The notes beneath the pieces are model-generated. The model saw only the letters and a list, made by a program, of their open reading frames with translations. It ran no database searches and was not told the DNA's origin. Positions 1 to 11,786 of a DNA stretch of 64,000 nt are shown one piece after another. The stretch's first letter is position 1. Each line of letters begins with the position of its first letter. Made by a program: the position numbers and the translations under genes. Origin of the DNA: Pilaira anomala (Eukaryota; Mucoromycota; Mucoromycetes; Mucorales; Mucoraceae). The stretch spans positions 186,001-250,000 of the forward strand of contig JAIXMQ010000013.1 of the NCBI GenBank assembly GCA_025716855.1. The letters are read 5' to 3'.

Positions 1-1
1 G

Positions 2-547
2 GATGTAGAACAAGCTATTGATTGGATGAAGGATTTATTACCATTCAAGCCACTCTTTATTGAAGAACCTACTTCCCCTGATGATGTACTTGGCCATGCT
101 ACAATTCGTAAGGCACTCTATCCTCAATGTGCAGTAGCTACAGGTGAACATATTCAAAACCGTATTGTATTTAAACAACTTTTCCAAGCTAAAGCAATTG
201 ATTATTGTCAAATCGATTCATGTCGTGTTGCAGGTGTAAATGAAGTGTTGGCAATTATTTTAATGGCAAACAAGTTTGAGATCCCAATTATTCCTCATGC
301 AGGCGGTACTTTCTTAGTTGAAATGGTTCAACATTTATCCTTAATTGATTATATTTGTGTGAGTGGCACACTTGATCGTCGTATGTTGGAATATGTTGAT
401 CATTTACATGAACATTGTAAGACACCTGTTCAACTCAAGAATAGTAAGGTCACTCCTCCTCTTGCACCTGGTTATTCTGTAGAAATGTATAGACAATCTA
501 TTGAAGATTATACTTTCCCTACTGGAAAGATTCATCAAAAGAAATAA
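2..547 (+). CDS. ENOSF1: L-fuconate dehydratase / ENOSF1-like enolase-superfamily enzyme, C-terminal part
   Basis: The frame is open from base 2 and ends at TAA 545-547, so this is the last 181 codons of a gene whose start lies outside the window. The visible part is the C-terminal half of the enolase-superfamily barrel. The motifs LFIEEPTSPDD, a TGEHIQNR segment, IPHAGG and MVQHLSLIDYICVSG are characteristic of L-fuconate dehydratase (mandelate-racemase subgroup). The His in IPHAGG is in the position of the catalytic base of that family. The enzyme dehydrates L-fuconate to 2-keto-3-deoxy-L-fuconate in L-fucose breakdown, with Mg2+ bound by acidic residues; the family is known in fungi. No intron is seen in this part. 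The tail ends in a lysine-rich stretch. Substrate is inferred from family resemblance only. Confidence 0.88.
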   Translation, partial: DVEQAIDWMKDLLPFKPLFIEEPTSPDDVLGHATIRKALYPQCAVATGEHIQNRIVFKQLFQAKAIDYCQIDSCRVAGVNEVLAIILMANKFEIPIIPHAGGTFLVEMVQHLSLIDYICVSGTLDRRMLEYVDHLHEHCKTPVQLKNSKVTPPLAPGYSVEMYRQSIEDYTFPTGKIHQKK

Positions 548-2031
548 ATAAAATAAAGAATCTTTTTTCTATGTATCCATATTGATTTTGAGACATACGT
601 ATCACTTTAGGTTTAAATTTGAAACTTTTCAGTAAGAGTGAATTTCTGATATATTAACGTTTTTATAACTAACTGGATTCTTACGAGAATCAATTTAACT
701 TTTTCTTATAAAAAACTTTAATCGGTTTGTTTCTCTTTCATGAAACCTATTTATTTTATTGATATTCTATTGCTTGCCTAAATATCTTTAATCTTTGTTG
801 ATCCTTACTCTTTTCCAAGACACCAAATTGTGTACAAAGAGAGTATGCTTATTGGAATATGTAGTATATACATATACTTTGTGGATTATAATTTATTAAT
901 ACAACCATCATTTAAATGGAAATATGTGCAAGTAATTAGTGGTAACTGTAGACATTTTCAATAAACATTGCCTTAAAAAAAAAACCTTAAAACAAAAAAT
1001 TAAAATCGTACAAAAGTGTAGGAAATATAGGCTTCTTTGGACTCAAATTGGCTGGATTCAGTAATACACATTTCATAATTCTTGGTTTCTTTATGATTGT
1101 CTGACCATAATATACATACCGGATGATGAAAATATCACTTTAAAATTCTAATTTATCTTGTTTTTCCTTGTTTGGTCAACTATTCTTGCTGAAAAATCTT
1201 ATGTATTGAACCATAGTATCAAACATCCGTAATAAAATCACTTCGACATACAAGATATTTTAAGTTCTAATTTAAATCATCTTTAGTACTGATAATAAAC
1301 GTTTTTCTTATATTATTTTGGGTAGCCTTGTCTTTGGACTCTAAATGAAAGGAGCGTACTATACCCGCAAGGAAGTCGGGGTAAAAATAAAGGTAGTAAA
1401 ATCACGGATGACTTTTATCCGGATTTATAAAAAGTATAACCAGGCACATCGTCACGTGAATAAGGTTTTTTATAACTTTTGCATGAAATACACCATTACA
1501 TCAATTTTTTTTTTCACATGGCATACAAGCAGGTTTTTTTTCTTATACGCCAAACAAACAGGAGGTTTCATTCTAAATAATCCTTTTTTTTATTTTGTTC
1601 TTTTCTTTCACTTTGTTCTTTTTACATATATTCCTTCATTACCGCCCCATTTTAATCTCTTCTTTTGCCACACTCCTTATCTAGAGAAGAGATTGTTCCA
1701 AGAAAAAAAAAAGACCTGCATAAAACATGTTGTTAACAATAGTAAGTCTAATAATTTTATCAGAAAATAAATGATTCATTTTGTCTAATAAATCTCAATA
1801 GAAAATGATCATTTTTTGTCCAAATTACAAGTGAAAAAAGAACAAATATTATACTAAAAAAAAAAACTGGTATGTATTTTGGTGGTTTTAACGGCTAGTT
1901 GGATCAAATTTCATCCGTGATTTTACTACCTCATTTTTTACTACTCTTTTACCCAGCACCATTGCAAAGATATAAGTCTCGAATAATCTGCAATAATCTT
2001 TTTTTTTTTTCAATTTACTTTCTTCATCATT
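548..2031. other. AT-rich intergenic region
   Basis: About 1.5 kb without a convincing gene. It contains poly-A/poly-T runs and the first copy of a 41-bp exact repeat (1331-1371) whose second copy lies inside the downstream F-box-like gene. A short stretch around 1031-1075 (reading GFFGLKLAGFSN) resembles the GLRFFGL segment of that same gene, so part of this region may be a worn-down duplicate. Open reading frames here are compositionally biased and show no family motif. Confidence 0.5.
1331..1371 (+). repeat. 41-bp direct repeat, copy 1
   Basis: The 41 bases at 1331-1371 are identical to 2985-3025; the flanking bases on both sides differ. The repeat starts TCTTTGGACTC and ends ACCCGCAAG. 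Copy 2 lies inside the decayed F-box-like gene, where it spans an in-frame TAA, and copy 1 shares that TAA. The duplication therefore post-dates that mutation or was homogenised afterwards. Confidence 0.9.
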
Positions 2032-3955
2032 ATGTCAAATATCACTTTACTGAACACATCTCTCTTAAAGCATATCTACGGGTATCTGAATTTAGATGAT
2101 AAATATCAAGTCGCATCAGTAAATAAGGATTTTTATAATCTTTTTTATAACCATCCTTTTCAGAGTGTGATTTTTGAAATTGACCATGATAATGGATACA
2201 GAAAAGGGGAATTTATATTCAATAATATTGTCAAAGCAATCGTTATATCCAAAAATGTGGAATTGAATTACTTAAAGTCATTTAAGAGCATTAAAGAAAT
2301 TGATTTTACTTCTGTCCAACTAGACAGTTTCGGTCAAGTAAAGGCAATAGTCTTTCATCTTTCTTGCTTAACTAAAGTAATTGTTTCTGATGATGACACA
2401 AAAGAGTTATTCTTGTTTGCCAGAAATATCCATAGTAGAAATTTTATTATGTGAGTTAAAACTGTATTTAAATTGATTTTTTGGGACATATATTAATTTT
2501 ATATTTGTATATATAACAGTGTAGTAAGCAGAAAAAGACGGTTGGCGGATGACAAAACGAATGAAGAAGCAGATGAAAGAAGAAGAAAACGATTAAACAC
2601 ATCTTCCCCGGTGTCAAGAATCATCGATGACCAGTTAGAAGCCCTAATACTTTTAAAAAGTCGAATGAAGTATGCTGTATTATCACCTGCAGAATTCATT
2701 CCAAATGAAGTCTTCACAGAATTTCCTGGACTTGATAGTAGTTATAAGGTAGTTACTTTATTTTGCCCTTTCGATTCAAATAACACAGTCGATGGAGCTT
2801 CTGATTTTTTTTTTTTTTTGTAGTTGGTACGAACTAAGCAGGGAAAATGCCTTCCCGTGCCAAAAGGCCCACAGGAAGACACGCCAGAAAGGCTCTGGGA
2901 GTCGGTTGATCCCGTAAAACTCCTGTTTTGGTTCCAACTCTGAATCAGTAGATTCTACCATACCCCCTATAAATGGGCTTCGGTTCTTTGGACTCTAAAT
3001 GAAAGGAGCGTACTATACCCGCAAGTATAATCGATTGGCTAAAGCACGTAGCAATAACCCCACCCTATGAGGCGCTTCTGAAGTTGAGGTCGAAGCTGCC
3101 ATCAATAACATGAAAGAGTTGTTGGTCAACTCAATTGTTGTCAGCCAAGAAGGTAACTGGATCTTGGTAACTCAAGTAGAAGCATATTATCACGATCATT
3201 CTATCGATGATGTTTCCCAAATCAATCGTCATTATGAATATCCGGAAAAGCTTGAAGTAGCTATGGAGAAATGCGAAATGGGTAAAGGAACATGGTATGA
3301 GTTACGGTTCCGTTACCAAAAGTTGGAGTTCATAGCAACTGGAGGAATATTCTGTGAAGAGAAAGATAAAACAAAAATCGGTGCTTTCCTTGGAGTTGCT
3401 GTTCCTTCACATTTAACACTGAATACGAACTTTCTTTTGTTTTCATTACACCAACCAACTGAAATAATTTCTTGTGTCAGAATGCTTCGAAATTACAAAA
3501 AAAAAGCCAGCTTAAAGAAACTGTGCTTTAAGTCCTTGTTTTTCGAATCTATCGATTTTAGCACACCTGCTCAGTTGGAATTATATAAACATGAACCTAA
3601 TGGTTTTATTTCTGTTTGTTCAAAACTTCTTCATTTGGCCATAATTGGACAGCTAACCGAGCGCGACTTGGAAGATTTGGAAAGAAATATGATCGAATTC
3701 AGACATTATGAAAGCCTTGGTTTTACAAGTTTACCAACAAAAGAGGCAGTAATGGAACAAATCGAAAAAATCAGCAAAAAGATTGTTCCAGTAAAGTTGG
3801 GAAAGGCAAAGCTGACACTTATAAAATTGATTGTTAATCGTTCTCTTGACATAAGTAATCAGGATTTAATGCTTTTGTATAACGAGATTATTTCTTGGAA
3901 GGTTAAAAGCTTAAACCGTGAACGTGTAAAGCAATTTGTTAAAACCTATCAATAA
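2032..3955 (+). pseudogene. F-box-like protein gene, probably decayed
   Basis: Exon 1 (2032-2450) begins with an F-box-like segment: LLKHIYGYLNLDDKYQVASV followed by a Phe/Tyr-rich helix. A GTGAGT donor at 2451 and AG at 2518-2519 join it in frame to exon 2 (2520-2748), and a second intron spans 2749-2823. After that the evidence conflicts. Canonical splicing gives a frame that stops at 2941-2943, for a 228-residue product. The long 281-residue ORF 3110-3955 extends upstream to 2825 in a different frame, interrupted only by TAA 2915, TAA 2996 and TGA 3068. All three could derive from CAA/CAG or CGA by a C-to-T change. Read through, the segment looks coding (WYELSRENAF..., KYNRLAKARSNNPTL, GASEVEVEAAINN). 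I take this as a mutated F-box family gene; the alternative is two separate small genes. F-box proteins normally recruit substrates to SCF ubiquitin ligases. Confidence 0.55.
2985..3025 (+). repeat. 41-bp direct repeat, copy 2
   Basis: Exact second copy of the sequence at 1331-1371. Here it sits in the third exon region of the F-box-like pseudogene, reading MKGAYYTRK after an in-frame TAA at 2996. Confidence 0.9.
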
Positions 3956-5448
3956 AAAATAACCTTAATATTGTAATAAATAAAATATCAAATTCTACTG
4001 CTAATAAATAGTCTGATCCTCACTACTCTTGTTTTATTTGTCAAATTCAAGTCGAGTGCTTTTGTAATGAATTCACCAATTTGAGTCTTCTCGTGAGATC
4101 CAGGATAAATCCTTTCGTTACTTGTCTTGCTAAAGATAAACCGCTTGTTTTATGATCACTTGTAAAAATCATGCTTGTACGTCTATATGTTCGTCTACAT
4201 ACTTTGTAACTAATTCAATGGTACTTTGATATTCAAAAGGATTTTATGCACGTGCGTTGCAGTATCATCCCTAGTTCTATCTATTTCATAAGCCATATGC
4301 TAAAATTAAATGTTAGTTACAATGAAGAAGAAAATAGATTTTTGATACCAAGATTTAATATATGATTGCTTTTATTATTATTTATAGAAGTATTATGATA
4401 TACAATTGTTATTTTAAAGCCTTTTTTTTTTTTGCGTGCACTGTCTTTCTGTTATATATTTTTCTACAGTGTATAGTATGAGAGTTTGGAGATTTTATAA
4501 TTAAAACAAACGAAATTTAACAATGGGATATACACCAGAAGCCAAAAAGAGAAGAAGGATATTATTATATGAAAGGTTCTATGTTTGATTATCGGTAAAC
4601 CTTTTTAAACTTGAAATAAATACATAGGTAAAAATTCAAAGCATGATCAAAATTTGCAATGGCTTTAGTGTTCTTGATGTATTTTTAGATTATTGGACTT
4701 TTTACGGAATTGCCTCTTTTATTTCAAAAAAAAAGTCTTTTTAAGTGTGTATGTAAAAAAAAGTGTTGCGTTTGTATTCAATATATGTTTGTGTGACCTG
4801 TTCGGGTCTGTTTCTTTTCAGTGAATACATTCATACAATATGTATCACTTGTCTCTTATGTATCTCTTTTATCATATAGCTATTCTGGTATATGTATTTA
4901 TGTTTTGTTCCTTAGTTTTAATAATAATAGTTTTACGTGAATGTTTGTGCAAGGATCGGCACAGTCATATTTAAAAATAAATGCTTGAATGAAAAGCCTG
5001 TTTAAAACACACTTTGGTTAATGACCGGGGGGTGACAATAAGATTGTTGTCAGAAAATGAGACGATAAAAAAATAACAAGGTTTATTATCTTTTACACAC
5101 CCATATATACTTTTTTTTTTTTTTTTTTAAGGTTGAGAATTAAGAAGAAATATGCATCGCGTAAAGAAGAGAGAAAGAGGTATTTTACATGTATTTTACC
5201 TGATTTTAAAACGCCGGGTATAGTCTTTTTGAATAAGCATTAATGACTTTAAGTTTCATCATGACAGCATAACACGTTGTAAACATAAAAAAAGACTTGA
5301 AATAGTCGTTCCAGCCCCCATTTTCTGTTGATTTTAATTCTCAGCGAATAAAAAACGTCACTTGTTTAAAAAAAAGTATATAAAAGAATCAATCGCCCCT
5401 CATTTTTTTTTTCTTTCTATTTTTTTTCTTTTATAAAAATAATAAAGA
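3956..5448. other. AT-rich intergenic region and zinc-finger gene promoter
   Basis: About 1.5 kb with no supportable gene. It has T/A homopolymers (for example 5111-5128) and ends in the promoter of the zinc-finger gene, with a TATA box at 5377-5384. Confidence 0.5.
5377..5384 (+). promoter_or_regulatory. TATA box of the C2H2 zinc-finger gene
   Basis: TATATAAA lies 65 nt before the start codon at 5449. A pyrimidine-rich stretch then separates it from an A-rich leader directly before ATG. Spacing and sequence fit a core promoter. Confidence 0.5.
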
Positions 5449-6635
5449 ATGAATTTACAACATTTTACAAACGACATTAACAAATCTACTGTATTCCTTC
5501 AACATACTATTCCTTCACCACCTTGTTCTATACCAGACCATTCAAGTAATAATACACAACAAGGTTTATATGATCATAATGCATTACTTGTAAGTTTTGT
5601 TTTATCAAATGTAAACAGTTTTATGATATTCATATTTACACTATAGGCACAAGATATATTTTCATTAAATGATACCAGCTCAAAACCATTTTTATTCGAA
5701 AGACCTTTAATTGATCCTAAACAATTTGATACAATGTCAAGAGAACAACTGATTGCTAGACTGGTTGCTTTAGAAAAAGAAAAACATTGTATTACTGACG
5801 ATGATGAAAATACTACTGAAGATGAACAAGAACCATCACGTATTTGTTTATGGTCTAATTGTGGTCAAAAATTTGATATATTACAAAAATTAATTTCTCA
5901 TATTACTGAAGTTCATGTAGGTGGTGGAAAGGTAAAAAAGAAAAAAAAAAAAAACCTGTTTCAAGAATGAAAATGTTTTTAACCTCCCTAAATTTTATTT
6001 TATTATTTAGGCAACATATCGATGTGAATGGGAAAAATGTGCTAGAATTAATAAACCATTTACAAAAAGACATAAAATGTATAATCATTTACGTACTCAT
6101 ACTGGTGAAAGACCATTTGCTTGTCCAAAAGCAGGTAAGAAAGAAAAAAAAAACCAACTTTCTGTTTGTTTACTTTATTTCTAATAACAACAACAACAAC
6201 AACAACAAATATGATATCATAGATTGTGAAAAGAAGTTTTCTCGTCCCGATTCACTTACAACACATATTAAAACACATTCAAACGTCAGACCTTTTGTCT
6301 GTTTATTTCCTGATTGTGGCAAAGCATATTATCATTCTAGATCATTAAAAAAGCACGAAAAAATTCATGAAACGCATCTTACTGTTCAACCTGTACCACC
6401 ATCAACATCAACAACAACAACATCATCATCATCATCAGCAGCAGCAGCAGCAGCAACATTAACATCACCACCACTACCATTATTATCATTGTCATCAGCA
6501 CCCCCTTCTTATGAACAAGTCATGTCAACACCAGGGCAGGTACCTTTTGTTGACCCCTTTTTTTCTCATCCATTCAATCCACAAGTCAATTATGCTTTCA
6601 CTCCATCTTATCCCATCATGCAAGACTATATGTAG
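5449..6635 (+). CDS. C2H2 zinc-finger transcription factor, GLI/PacC-like fingers
   Basis: Four exons: 5449-5589, 5647-5931, 6011-6134 and 6223-6635, all joined by GT-AG introns that keep frame; the stop is TAG 6633-6635. The product is 320 residues. Four C2H2 fingers lie in the middle. The first is CLWSNC...H-x4-H. The second has an unusually long C-x15-H loop (CEWEKCARINKPFTKRHK...). Fingers three and four are regular C-x4-C-x12-H-x3-H with a TGERPF linker before finger three. The C-x4-C spacing with W in the first two fingers resembles GLI/ZIC and fungal PacC-type proteins. The C-terminus is Ser/Thr/Ala/Pro-rich and looks like an activation region. Its role is inferred to be DNA binding in the nucleus; the target is unknown. 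It converges on the transporter gene with 156 nt between stop codons. Confidence 0.85.
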
Positions 6636-6791
6636 TTAACAGAAAAAAAAAAAAAAAAAACTTTAAAAAAGGAGCTGGTTTCTTCTTTTTTTTTTTTTTT
6701 TTTTTTTTTTTACTTGTATTATATTTTATAAATCATGTATCATTTTTTCCCCAACTCTCAGTTTATTATTATTATTATTTGTATTATTTTT

Positions 6792-8382
6792 TTATGTAGC
6801 ATCAATTCTCTTTCTGACATGAGTAAGAACAAGTTCTTGACTTGGTAAAACTTGATTATTTTCTTCTTCTTCTTGGTCTTCTTCAATCCATTTCTTTAAT
6901 AATGGGACCTGGAAATTGCCAATAAAAAGTCTATTTATCATCATATTAAAAAAACGTGGTATATGGTTTACCCCTTATTAGTTTTAATATATAATACTTT
7001 ACTGACAAATATGGTACATTAATAAAGGTAATGATAATATACCAACTACACCATAACTACTTTCTGAATATAATACATTAATCAATGGAATACCCATTGA
7101 TACAGTCTTTGTAGCTCCACAATACTTTTAAAAATGAATAATAGCTCTTAAATATATATATATATATATATATAGACTCACCATAATAGCTACAGAATCT
7201 TTACGAGAAAATCTCCATCGAACAACCCAATTTGGTTCTTTCTTTGTTGGCCAGTAAGGTAACCTTGCAAAAAACAAACATACAGCACATCCAAACAGAT
7301 AGATAAAGATATCTACAAACAAAATTGCTACAATATCAATCCCATTCATCTGATGAAATGCATCACTAGCTACTCCATCACAAAAGACAGACCAGACAAG
7401 ACAGAGTAAAGCTAAACTGTTGATGATAGGGAACTTGAATCGTGTAGCTAAATACTTTACCCGAACCGGGAACATGTATCGAATCAGTTGTCCAATGACA
7501 AGTGGTGCTAATACTGTAGATCCCAACGTCTTTAGAACACTAAGATAGTTTGGGTTACCTCGATCTGTGCCTGGTTCAAATACGATGGGATCATTTTGAA
7601 ACACTTTTTGTTTTTTGTATATAAGAAATTTATATGCACGTTTTTTTTTTATAAAACCTTAATTTTGATTATATAAGCTTTTTACCTGTCATCAAAGCGG
7701 GTGAGATAAATATACCCAAGACGTTACCTAAAGCTGCATTAAACAAAGCTAAAAAAAAAAAAAACAATCTTTATTAGTTATAGATATACATAGTAGTTAT
7801 ATACATATATATAAAAGTATAGTAACCTGCTCCATCATTTCCATTTGCATTACGCGTCATGATTGCATTCGAAGAAACGGTAGTGCTTGTAGATAAGGCA
7901 ATCATCCAACCTTTATAAACCGTTTTATCCAATTGAGCATTAACAGAAATAAAGAACCGAACGATCCCATACATGAGAAACGGAAGCAAGATAAAATTAA
8001 TTACTTGTACAAGTAAATGTAACCTCCATCTTAATATAGTCTTTAACATCACACTCACTTCTAAGCCGAGTCCAGATAGTAAGAAGATGATGATAACCGC
8101 TCCCCATTTGACGCTGTATTGTGATTCAATCGATCCGTGCGCTTTACCTACTTGTGGAAACGCCCAGGCTAGTCCAATGACGATACCAAGTCCTAAAAGG
8201 AACCAGTATCGGATAAAGATTTCTTTTGCTCTTTTTAAAACTCGTTGTTTTCGACTGACGGCTGCTAATGATTCTAGTGGTGCTGTTGTAGAAGGAGAAG
8301 GAGAGTCAATGTCTACTTTGACAGTCTGTTGTGGTTGTATCGGCTGAGCAAGTTCAATAGTTTCGGTTATGGTTGTAGCCAT
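6792..8382 (-). CDS. SLC10A7-like bile acid:sodium symporter family transporter
   Basis: Five exons read on the minus strand: 8382-7827, 7748-7686, 7603-7182, 7124-7003 and 6930-6792, giving 433 residues. All junctions are GT-AG and keep frame, and they restore family motifs such as ALFNAALGNVLGIFISPAL, YCGATKTVSMGIPL and SLPLLMYHICQLFIG. After a hydrophilic N-terminus of about 55 residues there are about ten hydrophobic segments. The second begins KWGAVIIIFLLSGLGLE and is typical of the SLC10A7/DUF4137 subgroup. SLC10A7 relatives act in the secretory pathway or plasma membrane and affect calcium handling and glycosylation rather than bile-acid uptake; a similar role is only inferred here. 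The gene is divergent from PRP28 (660 nt between starts) and convergent with the zinc-finger gene. An intron next to exon 3 holds a (TA)n tract. Confidence 0.9.
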
Positions 8383-9041
8383 GTATGTAATAACAGAAAA
8401 AAAAAAGAAGTTGCACGTATAGAAAAACAGAGAGATGGGTTATTTATATCTCATTATGAGTCACATGGAATACAACATCAAGTTTCACACACTCGCATAA
8501 TAGCTTGATTGTATCATTTCTCTTTAAAAAGTTGTGATTATGTACACAGCATGATTTAAAGGGAATATTAATTTCCCTGTATTTGCTAGTTATGCATCTT
8601 TTTTAATGCTAGTAAATGTGTCTATATTTGTGTTAGTCGGTAATGTGGTACTATACTTAACTCTGAATAGAACGGTTATAAATAATTCATTTTACTAGCG
8701 AATCTCACTACATACAAGATAAATATAGAGCATCCCTGAGTGTACATATTATACACTAGATAAGTTTCGGAAGTGAGATATCAGATGAGTTGCAAGAGAA
8801 AACCATTTCGTTAAAATACCATCTGCCTTGATTAGCAAATACACTTCATCTTAGCACAAGTATGTCTTATTCAGCTCTTTAAAACAAACTATGCAAAGAC
8901 ATATGTACATACAGTGATGAGCCTTTCTCTCCCTTTTGAATTCTATACTACGTCACGAGTTTAAAACTGCGGTTGTTTTTTACTTGCATTTTTTTTTTTG
9001 AGAAAAAAAAATTACCTTTTCTTTTTGTATCAGTTATAAAG
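8383..9041. promoter_or_regulatory. Shared divergent promoter region
   Basis: The 659 nt separate the start codons of the transporter (minus) and PRP28 (plus). No obvious TATA box was found for PRP28, whose start is preceded by T-rich and A-rich runs (8989-9011). A region with two promoters is expected from the layout; no specific factor site is claimed. Confidence 0.45.
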
Positions 9042-11069
9042 ATGGCATACGATCGCTCCCGATCTCCACCAAGAAGAAACGATAAATACAGTCGTGATAA
9101 CGATAGAGGAAGTTATGATAGAGATGGATACGATAGACGAGACAGACGATACGACGATTACAGTCGATCTCGTCGCGATCGCGATGATAACAGACGTCGT
9201 GAAGACCGTAAACTTGAACAACCCAAGCCAGTGATGGAAGAAGATACGACCATGGCTCCTCCTCCTAAACGAGCTCCTGTATCCATTGAAGAATTACTTG
9301 CAAAGAAAGAACAAGAAAAGAAAGCAACTGAAAAAGTAAAAGCTTTTTTTTAATATATATATATATATATATATCTAATAATATTCTGTTTTTTTTTTCT
9401 CTCTCTCTCTTTCTTAGCCTGTGTTCTTGACAAAGGAACAACGTGCGAAATTAGCATTAGAAAAACGTCAGTTGGAAGTAGAGGAACAAAGACGAAGACA
9501 GTTAGAAGAACGTAAAGCGAGAGAAAATTTTGATCATGCAGCAGAAGATGAGTATCGTAAAGTGCAAGAAAGTACTTCTCGTTCTCGTTATGATAATCGA
9601 AGAGATTATAATAAACGATCAAGTAATAGAAGAGAACAAGAAGAGGAAGAGGATGAAGATGCTGTATTAACTGAAAAAGAGAAACAAGCAATTCGAGTAA
9701 GATAGAGAAAACAACAAAATTGCTATACAGCATATGCTAATGTTTCTTTTTAGGAACGTTATTTTGGTGGCGAACGTAAAAAGAGAAAGATTCGTAGAAT
9801 GAATGAACGTAAATTTGTGTTTGATTGGGATGCAGGAGAAGATACTTCTTATGATTTCAATCCATTGTATGCGAATAAACATAATGCACAAATGTTTGGA
9901 AGAGGCCATCTTGCAGGTATCGATTCAAAAGAACAAAAGAAACAACAATCTGAATTTTATGATCGACTTTTACGTGAGCGTAGAACTGCAGGTGAAGTGG
10001 ATCGAGCCAGGTAAAATATATATATATAGTATAATGAATGCATGCATATTAACAATACATTCATTCATAGTGAACTTCAACAAATCTCAAATAATAAGGA
10101 AGCCAAGACTCGATTCGATGAACGTCATTGGTCTGAGAAACCTTTGGATCAAATGAGAGAAAGAGATTGGCGTATCTTTAAAGAAGACTTCAATATTTCT
10201 ACAAAGGGTGGTCAAATTCCTCACCCAATTCGATCTTGGGCTGAATCTGGATTACCTGAAAAGATGTTGAAGGTGATTGAACAAGTTGGATATAAGGAAC
10301 CTACACCTATTCAAAGACAAGCGATTCCAATCGGTATTCAAAACAGAGATATTATTGGTATTGCCGAAACAGGTTCAGGTAAAACTGCTTCGTTTGTCAT
10401 TCCTTTGCTTACTTATATCTCGGATCTGCCCAAGATTACGGAAGAGAATATGGCGGAAGGTCCTTATGCTTTGATCATGGCTCCTACTCGTGAATTGGCT
10501 CAACAAATTGAAGAAGAAACGATCAAGTTTGCTACTCCTATGGGATTTACTTGTGTTTCCGTTGTTGGTGGTGTAAGTTTCCTTTATATGTCTTTCTCTC
10601 CTTTTTTTTAACCTTTTTTTTTTTTGTTTCATTTTATAGCATGCAATTGAAGAACAAGCTTTCAATTTACGTAACGGTGCAGAAATTATTATTGCTACTC
10701 CAGGTCGTTTAAGAGATTGTTTAGAACGTAGAATTTTGGTATTAAATCAATGTACTTATGTGGTCATGGATGAAGCAGATCGTATGATTGATATGGGTAT
10801 GGAAGCTGATGTCAATTTCATCTTGGATGCTTTACCAGCTTCCAATATGAAACCAGAAGATGAAAATAGTATGCCAATTGAACCTCCTGCTGGTTACAAG
10901 TATAGACAAACTACCATGTTCTCTGCTACCATGCCTACTGCTGTAGAACGTTTAGCTAGAAAGTATTTACGTAGAGAAGCTGTTGTTACTATTGGTATGG
11001 CAGGTCAAGCTGTTGAGTCTGTAGAACAACGTGTTGAGATGATTAATGATGAAGCCAAGAAGACGTATG

Positions 11070-11105
<36 letters not shown>

Positions 11106-11717
11106 GTTTCTTTGCTAATGTACTCTTTTAAAAATCATTACAGGAACCGTTTGATTGAAATTCTTAACTCTGGTAAATTTCCACCTCCTATCATTATCTT
11201 TGTAAATCAAAGACGTGGTGTGGATACACTTTCCAAGACATTGAATCGACTTGGTCATCATACAGTGACACTTCATGGTGGTAAATCACAAGAACAGAGG
11301 TTAGTTTGTAAATACATAAAAACGAAATAGTGATAACTCATCCATCTTTTAAAAATGTGTAGAGAATTAGCGCTTGCTCAATTAAAGAATGGTTCTGCAG
11401 GTGTATTAGTAGCTACAGATGTTGCAGGTCGTGGTATTGATGTCAAGAATGTATCTGTAGTTATCAATTACGATATGGCCAAGACAATTGAAGATTACAC
11501 TCATCGTATCGGTCGTACAGGTCGTGCAGGTAATTCGGGTGTAGCCATTACCTTCTTATCCAACAAGGACGCAGAAGTGATGTATGATCTTAGACAGATG
11601 TTGGCCAAATCATCTATTTCTAAAGTACCTCATGAATTAGCTATTCATCCTGATGCTCAAGCTAAACCTGGTGCAGTTAAAACTAAAAAGAAACACGAAG
11701 AAACATTATTCCAATAA
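9042..11717 (+). CDS. PRP28: DEAD-box RNA helicase PRP28 (DDX23-type), U5 snRNP
   Basis: Seven exons: 9042-9335, 9418-9696, 9754-10010, 10071-10572, 10640-11064, 11144-11299 and 11363-11717, giving 755 residues. The N-terminus has the Arg/Ser/Asp-rich low-complexity arm of DDX23/PRP28 (RSRSPPRR start), then a charged coiled-coil region and the [11 protein letters not shown] segment typical of this orthologue group. All helicase motifs are visible: Q motif [14 protein letters not shown], motif I AETGSGKT at about 375-382, [12 protein letters not shown] at 488-491, [22 protein letters not shown] and [10 protein letters not shown]. The C-terminus [10 protein letters not shown] matches the family ending. 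PRP28 exchanges U1 for U6 at the 5' splice site during B-complex formation. The ATG at 9042 is chosen because upstream in-frame sequence is T-rich noncoding. Three introns contain (TA)n runs. Confidence 0.96.
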
Positions 11718-11786
11718 ATATATACATAATATATTTTATTATTTATTTATTTAAAAAAAAAAAAAAAAAAAAAAATAGTAGTGTTT

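Noticed and set aside
7023..7043. Apparent intron donor in exon 4 of the SLC10A7-like gene
   Set aside because: Reading through it gives the family motif ILSLPLLMYH; the real donor is at 7002.
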